NCBI GenBank assembly: GCA_033977485.1
Contig: CM066998.1
Span: 58,370,274-58,434,273, forward strand
From: Hydrangea macrophylla
Lineage: Eukaryota > Streptophyta > Magnoliopsida > Cornales > Hydrangeaceae
Length of the DNA: 64,000 nt
Direction: 5' to 3'
The notes under the pieces: model-generated
What the model was told of the DNA's origin: nothing
Seen by the model: the letters and a program-made list of their open reading frames with translations, nothing else
Databases searched by the model: none
Position numbers and translations under genes: made by a program
Part shown: piece by piece, positions 53,738 to 64,000 of the stretch
How the letters are laid out: every line of letters begins with the position of its first letter
How positions within the stretch are numbered: the first letter of the stretch is position 1

Positions 53738-54459
53738 ACTCCTACCTAGTCGACTGGTACATGAAGTAGTCGACTATTTTAGTGGCGCTTTCTATAAGAT
53801 TTGAAATACAATCGACTGTATTACTGCGCAAAACAGTAACGGCTAGTTTTTAAGGGTTTTGACTGAGCATTAAATGCACCCAAACTACCCAAACGTTCTG
53901 ATTTTTAAAAGAACATATATATACTCATTTGAAATTGGTAGTTGGGTATCCTATTACAAACATTAAATACTCATTCCTTGCAATCAAAGTTTTGAGCCCT
54001 GATTTGTGAGATTCATTCATACTTGCAATGGTTTCCTTTGTAATTCCTTGAGAGTATTGAAGAGAGCATTCATTATATTCATCTACTCTTGAAGAGAGTT
54101 TCTATTTGTATTCAAACAACCAAACTCATCATAGAAGTTGTAAAGAAGGGTTGGTATAACCCTTGCTCCAAGTGAAGGTTGAAGGGCTTCTTCATTAGAG
54201 AAGCCCTTTGTAAGAAGGGTTTAATCTTCACCCAAAAATGTTGTTTAGTCGAATCCTCAAGAGGTGTTCTTGAGGGGTGGACGTAGGCCATGGATTGCGG
54301 ATTGCCGAGTCACTTGAAAACTTGATTTGCAAGTGTCACTTTCTCTCTCTCTTCTCATATAGATTATTAGTTGATATTGCGCTTGACTTGATTTTTAATT
54401 TGCTATTATATTATTGTCAACCTTATTCACCCCCATCTAAGTTTACTTTTGGGCTAACA

Positions 54460-55273
54460 CACATGTAGCTATGTATGCCCCTATGGGTAGGGGTGGAAAC
54501 AACAATGACAGTGAGGGAGAGGATGGTGGCTGTTCTGACGACAATGCAGTGGTGGTCCCTCTATATTTATACAATTTAAAATAGTCAAAATTTTAATAGT
54601 GAACGAATTTGGACTTTTGAATTGATATAGATCTAGGGTCTCACTTATCTCGTCTTTTGGATGGCTAAGGTATAGTTACAATGTAGCTGCAATTTTGACC
54701 ATTTGATTCCTTGAATCATTTTTTAGAGGGGAAAATTCATCCCTTATTACATAGATAAAATTTAAAAATTTTAAAAAAAATTGTCTGAAATGAACCATAA
54801 TTAAAAAAAAAATTCCAAAATTACCATCTCACAAAGAATTTCATTCCCTCTACATAGAAGATACACACTTATTCAATTTAAAGGGATCACTTTTGAGTAT
54901 TAATGTTGTGTTTGGTAGGAAGGATGAAAAAACGGGTGGAAGGGAAGAGGGGAGGGAAGGGAGAGGTCTCCCTAAGAAAAGGAAGGAAGCCTTCCCTCCT
55001 TGTGTTTGGTGAACAAAGAGGGAAGGGAATGGAATAGTCCCCTCCTTTGTTTGGTGTTAATTCAGGAAGGAAAGGAAGCCAAATGTATTAACCAATTTTT
55101 TACTATTATACCCCTCTTACAAGATGCAATGTCTTAGTAATGATAAAAGCTATTTGTTGCAATTAGAATAAACTAAAATTTTATAAATTAAATAACTAAT
55201 AATTGGTATTTTTTTTAAACTGTCAAACTATACAAATATAGTAACGAAAGTGACATATAAACAATGTGAAAAT
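54460..55273. other. Spacer with possible MITE
   Basis: No gene is visible. A GGAAGG/CCTTCC-rich stretch at about 54905-55090 bounded by TGTGTTTGGTAGGAAGG and related GTTTGGTG words may be a MITE, without defined ends. Confidence 0.4.
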
Positions 55274-56110
55274 TGTTAGGGTTATATACTAAAAGCCATG
55301 CTTTATGTAGTTAATTTATTATTTATTTAATAAAATCAGTTATTCTATTTTTATGAGAATCTGTGTGGCCAGTGTTTGTATTGTATTGTTTATTTAATAT
55401 TGTGCATGTGTGTCTCTTGTTCTACATAGTATGTGGTATGGTGTGTATAGTTTGGCTTATAAATGGAAGATCAGACCATCAGATCTTGTAGAATGTAAGA
55501 TTTTGTTTTACAGTCTTAGATGGGATTGGGCACACCATCGGTAGGACTGCAGCATGGTGATGTAGTAGGTTTGTCTTGACTGCGGGAAATGGTATAGTTT
55601 CAACTCACTATACTGGTACACTTTGTGTATTAAACGGGACCGACTTTGGGTAATTATCTTTGTACTGACTTGTAAGATAATTAATACCTCATGGCTATTA
55701 CGAGTGCTTATGCTCTAAATCCTAAATTAATTTATAGACACATACATTTAATATTTACGCTTTGATCCCTAAAAGGTGATATCCTTAAATGGGTCAATAT
55801 ATCATTGGATTGGGTGACAATATTAATTGTGTGGTGGATATTAATTAATAATGGAATCCATGTCTCGATTTTGGGATTGATGATATCCCCTTGAAATAAC
55901 TTATAAGTTTTGATTATATCAAACCTGCAGGTTGATTTTGTATCCGACATATCAGATAAGTTAAGCAGAGGATCTCAAGGAATTTTAAGAGGTTAATTAA
56001 ATATAATTGTTAGTAATTATATTTAATTAATGGATATCTGTAATCTTAACGTGGGGAGATAATAAGCATTTAATAACATGGAACTCGAAATATATTTTTG
56101 AGGTAAGCGT
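55274..56110 (+). mobile_element. Copia-type LTR fragment
   Basis: It starts TGTTAGGGTTATATACTAAA, a beginning typical of one group of plant copia LTRs, and continues about 830 bp with a TATA-like TTATAAATGG (about 55458). It is cut off where the GTCACAAA array begins. No TSD or partner LTR is seen. Confidence 0.5.
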
Positions 56111-56850
56111 AGGAGTCACAAAAAAAAAACAATGTTTTTTGTGATGAAAAAAATCCGTCACAAAAAAGGTACAATTTTGTCACAAATACTTTTTGTGACA
56201 GATTAGTGCCCGACACAAGTTAAGGGCGTCACAAAAAGTCTGTGTCAGTCAAATTCTGTCACAAAAAAGTATTTGTGACGGATTTTGTATCGGATTTGCC
56301 TGTGACACAAAAAATAGTGTCACATACACTTATAATTTGTGACAGCTTATTTGTGTCGACCCGAAACTGTCACAAATAGTATTTGTGACAGATTTGTGTG
56401 CGATACAAATAGTAGTGTCACATTTGATTTTAGGCACTTTATTTGCATCGACCCGAAAACATCACAAATACTATTTGTGACGATTTTGTGTACATCACAA
56501 ATACTATTTGTGACGAATTTGTGTACACCCAAATAGTAGTTTCACAAATAGTAGTGTCACATTTGTGTGCGATACAAATAGTAGTGTAACATTTGATTCT
56601 AAGCACTTTATTTGTATCGACCCGAAAACATCACAAATACTATTTGTGACGATTTTGTGTACATCACAAACATCAGCCCAAACCGTTACAAATACTATTT
56701 GTGACGGGATAAACAGTATTTGTGATGGAATTTTAAATATTGTGACCACAATTACTACCAAAACCGTCACAAATAATGTTTGTGACGGAAATTTATATAT
56801 TGTCACCAAAAATAATTATTTCTCCATCACAATAAATTCTGACGTACTTA
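56111..56850. repeat. Dense GTCACAAA / TTTGTGACGG inverted-word array
   Basis: More than a dozen copies of (G/A)TCACAAATA and its complement TATTTGTGAC(G/A)G alternate over about 740 bp, many placed head to head so that local hairpins form. Such repeats are typical of the subterminal regions of plant CACTA transposons. No CACTA terminus is visible at either edge, so assignment is inferred. The open frames across it are repeat artefacts. Confidence 0.7.
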
Positions 56851-56996
56851 TTTTTAATGACAAGAACCACATAAAATTTAAAAGCATATTAATTAAAGAT
56901 AAAATAAGATTCAATAAGTGTACGTTTATACATAATTGTTTCACAGCTGACATTAGTAGAAATAAAAATTAAATGAAAATAATCTGAATAAACTCT

Positions 56997-59709
56997 TGTA
57001 GACACCTAATTTTGACCACACTGATAGGATTTAGGGTGGACAACGTCTTGGAGGACTCAATGATGAAAAGTACCCCGTGGAAGGTCCTGGATTCCTTACA
57101 ATCGAAAGATTGAACTTCGGAAAGTGACTTCAAGCTCAGAAAAGCCCTTTTCCATGGATAAATCCCAGTTTTCTCAAAATCGTCTCTCAAAATTCATATT
57201 CACTCAGGGTTATATGAACATTAAGTGTTCTAAATGCAGTATTCTAGGTATACAGAGATTTAATTTTAAAGAAAAGTTTGAAATCGACGCACATTTCAAA
57301 AGACGACAAAAGTTCCGGAGGACTTCTGGGCTTCAATTGGACTTCAATTTCTATTTCAAAACCTCTGAGAATATTTTTATACTGAAATTCAGCCTGACAG
57401 CTTTCCAACGGTACGTAAATGGATGATTTCGGACACCAAAAAGTATTTTTACAAATATTTGGAAAAGCAGTGCACATAATTTTTTAAACAGGGCTTGTGG
57501 GTGACCAGAGAGACCCAAAAAGCAGGTGGCGATTTTGGGTATGGGGGTGGCGGGTCCCACCATAACCGCCACCTATAGGGAGTGTTCTCCATTGCATTTT
57601 TCTGGTTCCAGACCCTTCTAGAAGGCTCCCATTGCGAGGAAATTGCCTGAAAATTGCGTTTAGGCACCGAAATGACCATTTTAACCCTTTTCTGCCCTCT
57701 GAAAATCCTGTTTTAACCCTGTAACTTAAGAGCTAAGTCTCCAAAACTCTATATATAGATCTCATACATCTCATATGAGATCATCTAAGTAGTATCTTAA
57801 AAAGATCTTAGATCATCTTGAAGAACCTTGAGATCACACAAGAGAGTACACAAGGGAATATACTTGAAAAATACTTTCAACTTAAGAGAGAATTCTAGAG
57901 AGAGAGAATTATGAATTGAAGTATAGAAAACTAATCTTAGGGTAATTAGATTAGATGAATTAAACATCAATTGCATCCCTCAACTTCCATGGATGAATGC
58001 TTGAAGCACACTTGAAGAAGAAGATCTTCAATTCAACTTTGGTTATATAATTGAGAATCCTCCAAGAGGTAAACACTATAATTCATCTCTAATTCCTATT
58101 TTATATATATCGATCTATAAGATTTGAATCTAGCTTAGTTTTATTTTATTTATAGAACACTCATCTTCTTCATCTCTTGTTCTTCACACACTCACATAGT
58201 TAGATCCAAATCTCTTTTAATTTTCATTGATAATTCATAATTAGAGATTGTTTTTCACTTTGATTTCATTCTTCTATTTAATTTAGATCCATGCATACAT
58301 GATTATATCTATATATCTATTTTGAATTCTATGATGGTTTAGAAGTATGATCTATGAGAGGGATGATTCCTATGTTCATACCTATCTCTTGATTATTTCT
58401 ATTACCTAGAATTCCTATTAAAATTCATCTCCAATAGGATATTTGTAAGTCCCTTTGATCCTGATTGGAAATCATGATAGTCAAGTAGATCTATGAATTT
58501 GATCTCTCTAATAAGCTTCAATCATCACCTAAGATGTTTTCCTCACACTTTAAAATGAACTAGATGAAAATTCAGCAAAACATATTGGTTTTGTCCATGA
58601 TATTTGGTCCATCAAAACCCATAGTTTGATGGATTTCAAATTTTTTGGGTAAACTTTGATGAATTAACTTTCATCCGGTCCGTTTTAAGAGTTTCTAGGA
58701 TCCCTATGCTATTTTTAGAAATTGTTGAGAAATCGGTTGACAGATTTGAACATAGTCTCTTTGTGCTTGAATTTCAAAAAATCTATGATAGTTATCGATG
58801 CTCTGCTTTTTGGGGATGATTCCTAACTCATATATCTATATGCTGATGTAAAATCGTGAGCATACGATCGAGTTAAGATCGTTTTCTAAGCGTTTGAAGT
58901 TGATACTACTATTCTTGAATTTTCTAAGTTTAAATACAATTATGATTATGCATACAAAATGGTCATACCTTGATCACTCAATAAGAATTGATGAATAAAA
59001 CTTGATTTAGAAATCATCTAGGATAATTGGATGAGAGATCAAGAGCTTATATCTATTTAACTAACATGAATCATGAACTTCTATTATGCTTCTATTGTGT
59101 TTTGCATTCATTTGTCAAATGATATCAAACTTCCAGAATAACAGAGTCTGTTTAAAACACTTTTTTAGAAACCTTCAGTTCATGACATGTCCATGGGATT
59201 ATTTTTGTCATAAACTGCAATGAAATAGCTTTCTTTTGACACTAAATAGAGCTTCACATGATTTTTGTAGAATTAATTATGATTTTTACAAGAACAGTAG
59301 ACAGTCCTGATCCACTGTTCCCAAACTCTTATTTCTCTCACTTCAAAAATGGTAAAGAGATTCTACTTTTTGGAGAAGTTCCCTAAGACATGTATCTAAC
59401 TTTATGTAAAATGGTTTTAACCCAACTTATGTTTAAGACCACTTTTGATAGGATTCATTAGAGGTTGCTGAATCAGGAAATTTGATTGATGACATTTTCT
59501 ACTTGCTTTTCATGCATGTCATATGTTTGCTTGTGTTTTTGCAATGCTTGGGTATTCCTTGGTGTTTTAGTGCAGAGAATTGAATATCGTGGATCCGGAC
59601 TTCGATTTGTGATCTTGCCTCGTCTACATGTGGCTTAGTGCCCTTGTATCGTGTACATTCTCTATCCCTTCTCTTAGAATTTTTCTAGGTTTACAACTTT
59701 GTTTTCAAC
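56997..59709 (+). mobile_element. Probable long LTR or LTR-element remnant
   Basis: It starts TGTAGACACCTAATTTTGAC, a beginning common in large plant LTRs. A TATA box CTATATATAG lies at about 57749 followed by a purine-rich R/U5-like leader. Then come about 1.6 kb without frames, up to the CACTA insertion at 59710. The right boundary and TSD are not identified. Confidence 0.4.
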
Positions 59710-60185
59710 CACTACACCAAAAGGGCACATTACTAACGGTAATTTACCGTTAGTAAAATTATTACTAACGGACTATTACCGTTAGAAGTAAAGTGTGGCT
59801 AATAATTCTAACAGAATTTCTAACGGTAATTTTCCGTTAGGAAAATTATTTTTACTAACGGTAATTTACCGTTAGTAATATGTTTACTAATGGATATTTT
59901 CCGTTAGTAATTTATTATTCCTAACGGAAATATTCCGTTAGTAACATTTATTCTAACGGTTTATTTTCTAACACTTTTGTATACAAAATACTAACGGAAT
60001 TTTGTAACGGATAATTACCATTAGTAATTTCATTACTAACGGTTTGTAATATGACAGTTTCTAACACTTTTGAGACACTTACTAACGGATTTAAACTGTT
60101 AGTAATTTTATTACTAACGGTTTGTTTTCTAACACATGTGTAAGAATTCTAACGGAAATTATCTGTTAGTAATCAAATACTAAAA
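59710..60185. mobile_element. CACTA transposon terminus with ACTAACGG subterminal repeats
   Basis: The end CACTACACCAAAAGGGC is followed by more than fifteen ACTAACGG / CCGTTAGT words in both orientations to about 60185. A 13-base CACTACACCAAAA terminus plus dense subterminal repeats is diagnostic for CACTA (En/Spm). The opposite end is not in the window. Confidence 0.85.
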
Positions 60186-61227
60186 TATGCTCCCCAATTT
60201 TTTTTGCACCTGATTTCCATCACAACCACATCATATTTACTATAAACATATAATAAGCTAAAATCCAAACCATAATAAATACAAACTCAATCTATATTAA
60301 ATATAAAAAATATAATCCAAAATAAGTATAATTATCTTTAAATACAAACTGTTTCTAAATCCAAACCAAAACTAACAAACCATGTGACTTTCATCTTGTC
60401 CAAATCTACATTAAATATTAACAATATTTTTTACATCCTTGAGTCTCTCAACATAAACTAAACAAAAAACTTGTGTAAAAAAATGAAACTTATAATCATG
60501 TGACTTTCTTCTTGCCCAAATCTCTAGCACAGATTAAACTATGCTTACACTTCTCAACTCCCACCGGCTCTCTAAGTATTGGCACTCTTCATTGGTCAAG
60601 TCTCTTCTCCCTGCAATATAGAAACACAAATACAGACTTGAACACAACAAGATGTCAGGACAAAAGGCAATAAGATCATTAAGCAAGCATTGGCTACAAC
60701 AAGATTTCAAGATAAAATCATGAACTGCTAGCTTATGTAGTCCACAAGTGCTAATGTTACAGCTAACAAAACAAATCATACTTGACAAGGAATGAAGTAT
60801 TTAAAAAACCAATCTGCATAAGCACGAAATAAGGGGGAAAGACCATGAATTAGTTGAATTTTGTGGCAGCACATAATTGTAATTAAGAGCCGATTTTCCT
60901 TTTATACTACCATTGAATTTTGTGACTCTTCTATGAAGATTTGGGACAACTTGGGACGAGTAGGATGTCGTTGATTTCCACAAGTGTACCAAATATATAA
61001 AAGTTAAAATTACAAGCAAGACTGAATTCATTCAATTTTTACAGCACTTGTTGAGTTACAATCCAACATCGACAAAAATGCAAAATTATAACATAATAGG
61101 CCTCACCAACACTAGCTCTCAATCAGGAAGCTATATATACAGTGACACAAATAGTGAAAAACTAAAGAATGTGTGGAATTTCATGCCAATCAATACTAAA
61201 ATTTTCAGACGTGAATGATCACATATA

Positions 61228-61230
<3 letters not shown>

Positions 61231-61310
<80 letters not shown>

Positions 61311-61325
61311 CGCACACACGCGCGT
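61231..61325. repeat. (CT)n-(CG)n-(CA)n microsatellite
   Basis: About 31 CT units (61231-61293) pass directly into (CG)n and then CACACACGCGCG. The alternating purine-pyrimidine CG/CA part could adopt Z-DNA; this is an inference from composition only. Confidence 0.9.
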
Positions 61326-63769
61326 ACGTTTTTCTTTAATTTTTGTTCCTTCTTCCAATTCATTCATCTAGACCTACAACTTAGTAATTTTGAGAGTTTG
61401 ATCATTCATTCATCTTGTGGAACAAAAACAGATTGAAAGTACAAAACTCAGAATAAAAAGTAGCAGTTTTTCAGACTGACAGTGTGTTAGTAAAATGGAC
61501 TTTTCTCCTCACTCGGAACTTCAAATCATGCCCCGTTTGCGGCTGTGGAAAGATAACTCACAGAGCTACAATTTTTTAGTTCTTAGGAAAAACTTAAACT
61601 GACTTTATCTAGGGTAAATATGACCAGAAAGTCAGACCAAAACTGTGTGCATTGCGCGTGGACGTGTTCTGCCGTGCGTGTGTGCATTGCGCGTGAACCT
61701 TCAAAGTGACCTCGTCCGTTAGAAATTGTCCTGTTTGGTGTAGAGTACCATTAAAATAAAAACCATATAATACACAAAATGCGTAGAGAGAGTTCATGAT
61801 TTTGACAATAATATGATGACAAGGCAAAAAAGTAACAAAAAGGGACCAATACTAAGTGTGATGTACTTGTTCTCAATGTAGTTTGTTCATGCTTGCATCA
61901 AAGCTACTAATTCAACATCCTATTTATTTGGTGGGGGAGGAGAAAGGGAAAAAAAAAAAAGATTGACTGCAAACACAAGTTTTCTCTAGTAACCATGTTC
62001 CTTAAATATCCGTAGATACTTGTAATCAAGTTTACTCTAGTGCTATACCAAGCATAATCATTTGATCAATAGATATATACTTGTAATGTCACTTGACTAT
62101 TATCCAATAGCATGAATCAAGTTCAGCATTAAATTGCAAACAACTAGGTTTTTTTTTTAATTTTTGTAGAGTGCAATTAAAAGCTCAAGAAGGGGAAGAA
62201 AAAAAAAAAGGACCCAAGAAGGAGATCAGAACTTTAGGCATGATTGAATGAATTTTTGAAGTTCAAGGACCCAATTGAAAAAAAAATAGTTTATGGACCC
62301 AATTCAAAACAGGTAGATAGTTTGGTGGACTAAAGTGTAATTAGCCCTGTTATTTATTAGCCGAAAGTTAGTTAAATCAATAATTGTACCTAAGTACAAC
62401 CGAATAAGCAAAGTCGAAATATAGCAAACAAAATGTAATCCAAAAGAAAGGGAAAAGGAAAGAAAAAAAAGGTCACATTTTTCAAGCAATTAATCTCAGT
62501 CCCTTTTTAGCAATTTTCCTAACATTAACATGTTGGTCAGAGTTTTTCTAAAATAACTGCATATTGATCAAATATATATATATATATACTAGATCCTGTG
62601 ACACAATTTTAGAGTTCTTACATAACTTAAGATTGTAGTCTTTTCTTTTTGTATACTTCCTGTGTACATGGTCACAGCTCCTTTTGGTGGTTTTAATGAA
62701 AACATACCTTAAACTATCCAAAAAAAGTAGAGAGCATCAATCGGAAATGTTGGAAGTCAAATGACTTATATTGCTGAATTGAGACTAACAATGGGGGCAT
62801 TGTTGAAGTATCAGACTCAGTGATGCTAACGCATCATTAAAAAAAGAAAAGAAAAGTTGAGACTTGTAATGTAATCCTCAATCAAAGATTCAAACAACAC
62901 AGAGAAGCAATTTGAGATAAATTATCGTCATAAAACTCAAATCATGAATCAAAACACTCCAATTACTTTGTAGGTGCTAGTTCCAACAATTCATCAAAAA
63001 AGTTACCTTAATTACAATATCCCGTACTTCAAAATTAGAACTGTTGTTGATACTAATGTAACTGCAAAATGTCTCCCCCAGATAAATTGCCCTGCACATA
63101 TATGGCACACAGATCATATCACAATCATCATACCATATATATATATAATTATGTGACTTCAATCCACCCAAAATGAAAAAGTTTCACTTGCCAATTTGAG
63201 AATTTATGTTCTAAGTTAACTCATAAGCTGTAAACATTTCACTTTTCACCGCAAAACAAATTTCATATGCTCACAAAACATAACTTCCACTGATTCAATA
63301 ATTGACTCCCAGACACGAATTATAACTTAGAACTGAAAATCACAGTGCTTATTATAGTATCAGTATGATAGCACAATAAACAACAAATTGGACCTGACTT
63401 GAAATTTAGAGAGTTGTGGAAAGCAATAAATTACTAATTAATTGCCAAATTGTAAACTAACAAAGCTGAAGAAAAACAGAGAGAAAAAAAAAAAAAAAAA
63501 ACCTCACACTGACATAGTTGATCTTTGTCTAGCCTCCATGGGACAAAAAATGTTTGATCTGCAAATTAACAATGCATATAATTGCATAACAAATTCAATT
63601 TAATATATATTACAGACACACATATTTGTATGTATGTGTGTGTATATATATATATATGTTTATAAACAGTAGTCTTGAGAAAAGAAAATCCATGAGACAC
63701 ATATATATACATACATATATTAAACATATATATATATATATGTTCAATCATACCCAGATCTGGGTGTTC

Positions 63770-63772
<3 letters not shown>

Positions 63773-63803
<31 letters not shown>
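63773..63803. repeat. (GA)n microsatellite
   Basis: About 15 GA units directly abut the CACTA terminus at 63804. Confidence 0.9.
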
Positions 63804-63806
<3 letters not shown>

Positions 63807-64000
63807 TACACCATATGGCCAAATTTGTAACAGATTGGTTTTTTGATTTGTAACGGATATACCCGTTACTAATTTGTAACAGATATTCCCGTTACAAAAT
63901 TAGAAAAATCGTTACTAATTAACATTATTTTGGTTACTTAAGCTGTATTTATTTTGGTAACGTTTATATCCGTTACAATATTGATAAAAAAAAAATAATA
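63804..64000. mobile_element. Second CACTA terminus with TAACGG subterminal repeats
   Basis: The end CACTACACCATATGG is followed by GTAACGGATA / CCCGTTAC words to the end of the window. The terminus resembles those at 59710 and 43026, but the subterminal word is different. The element runs out of the window. Confidence 0.8.

Larger units (their letters stand above)
44693..54459 (+). mobile_element. LTR interrupted by copia copy 2
   Basis: The two flanks of copia copy 2 belong together. The left part begins TGGTTAGCCCCAAGG (44693) and the right part ends CTTTTGGGCTAACA (54459), an imperfect inverted pair. Both parts carry AGTCGACT words. The right part continues with a TATA-like TATATATACTC (about 53905) and the word GGGTGGACGTAGGCC, which is typical of copia R/U5. 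Without the insertion the LTR is about 1.08 kb. Its own TSD was not found. Confidence 0.5.
60186..63803. other. Unassigned, possibly CACTA interior
   Basis: About 3.6 kb of AT-rich DNA between two CACTA left ends. No transposase motif is recognisable. On the minus strand two short open segments have acceptor- and donor-like borders (about 63089-63007 and 63567-63511), and a 24-codon segment RRDLTNEECQYLESRWELRS follows a TTGCAG acceptor at about 60612. These could be exons of a captured or internal gene but none matches a family I know. It also holds the microsatellite at 61231. Confidence 0.3.

Noticed and set aside
45050..53742. Copia copy 2 LTR ends first placed at TGGAAAAACC (45058 and 52237)
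   Set aside because: Extending by three bases to the TGA/TAA gives the expected CA-type end, the same 2-base spacing to the PBS as copy 1, and a near-perfect 5-bp TSD (ACTCT/ACTCC).
56339..56972. Frames of 61-135 codons on both strands
   Set aside because: Repeat artefacts of the GTCACAAA/TTTGTGAC array; equal-quality frames occur on both strands.
61131..61436. Frames across (CT)n/(CG)n
   Set aside because: Microsatellite translation (RERERE / SLSLSL).
1..64000. CRISPR arrays, bacterial operons, phage genes
   Set aside because: Spliced genes, LTR elements and SINEs show this is plant nuclear DNA; the direct repeats present are transposon-derived.

Overview
This is a gene-poor, AT-rich, repeat-dense stretch of a plant nuclear genome. 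Spliced genes with GT/AG introns, Ty1/copia and Ty3-type LTR retrotransposons with iMet-tRNA primer sites, and Stowaway, hAT, Mutator-like and CACTA elements all point to an angiosperm. The protein sequences look eudicot. I cannot name the species.

Only two host genes can be reconstructed with confidence. They lie tail to tail between about 10.1 and 22.9 kb. The first (+ strand, four coding exons, CDS 10468-16826) encodes a 178-residue protein with a basic Ser/Arg-rich N-terminal half and one C-terminal hydrophobic segment; I do not know its function. The second (- strand, three coding exons, CDS 22854-18454) encodes a 406-residue chloroplast pyruvate, orthophosphate dikinase regulatory protein (RP1/PDRP1, DUF299). 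The introns and flanks of both genes are loaded with miniature transposons, many with intact target-site duplications (TSDs).

Layout. 0-1.1 kb: end of an unidentified element, perhaps an LTR, with a possible terminal exon. 1.1-10 kb: a Helitron-like 3' end, foldback MITEs, a Mutator-like element with a perfect 9-bp TSD, a local tandem duplication carrying a SINE in one copy only, and several hAT MITEs. 10-23 kb: the two genes. 23-24.6 kb: a 980-bp hAT element with a perfect 8-bp TSD about 200 bp upstream of the RP1 start codon, then a Stowaway. 25-33.7 kb: a complete young Ty1/copia element with 1494-bp LTRs, 5-bp TSD, PBS, PPT and an unbroken 1329-aa gag-pol ORF. 33.7-40.8 kb: a decayed Ty3-like element with only gag-protease, followed by two tandem LTR copies. 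40.8-44.7 kb: LINE debris, LTR-like promoters and a small CACTA-like element. 44.7-54.5 kb: a second copy of the same copia family, inverted, broken by two stops and a frameshift, and inserted into another LTR. 54.5-64 kb: LTR pieces, a dense GTCACAAA array and two CACTA termini with different subterminal repeats.

The most interesting patterns are two. One is a family of full-length hairpin MITEs that share ends and centre but have swapped, still self-complementary arms. The other is that three unrelated LTR families each place an array of short palindromic words just upstream of the LTR TATA box.
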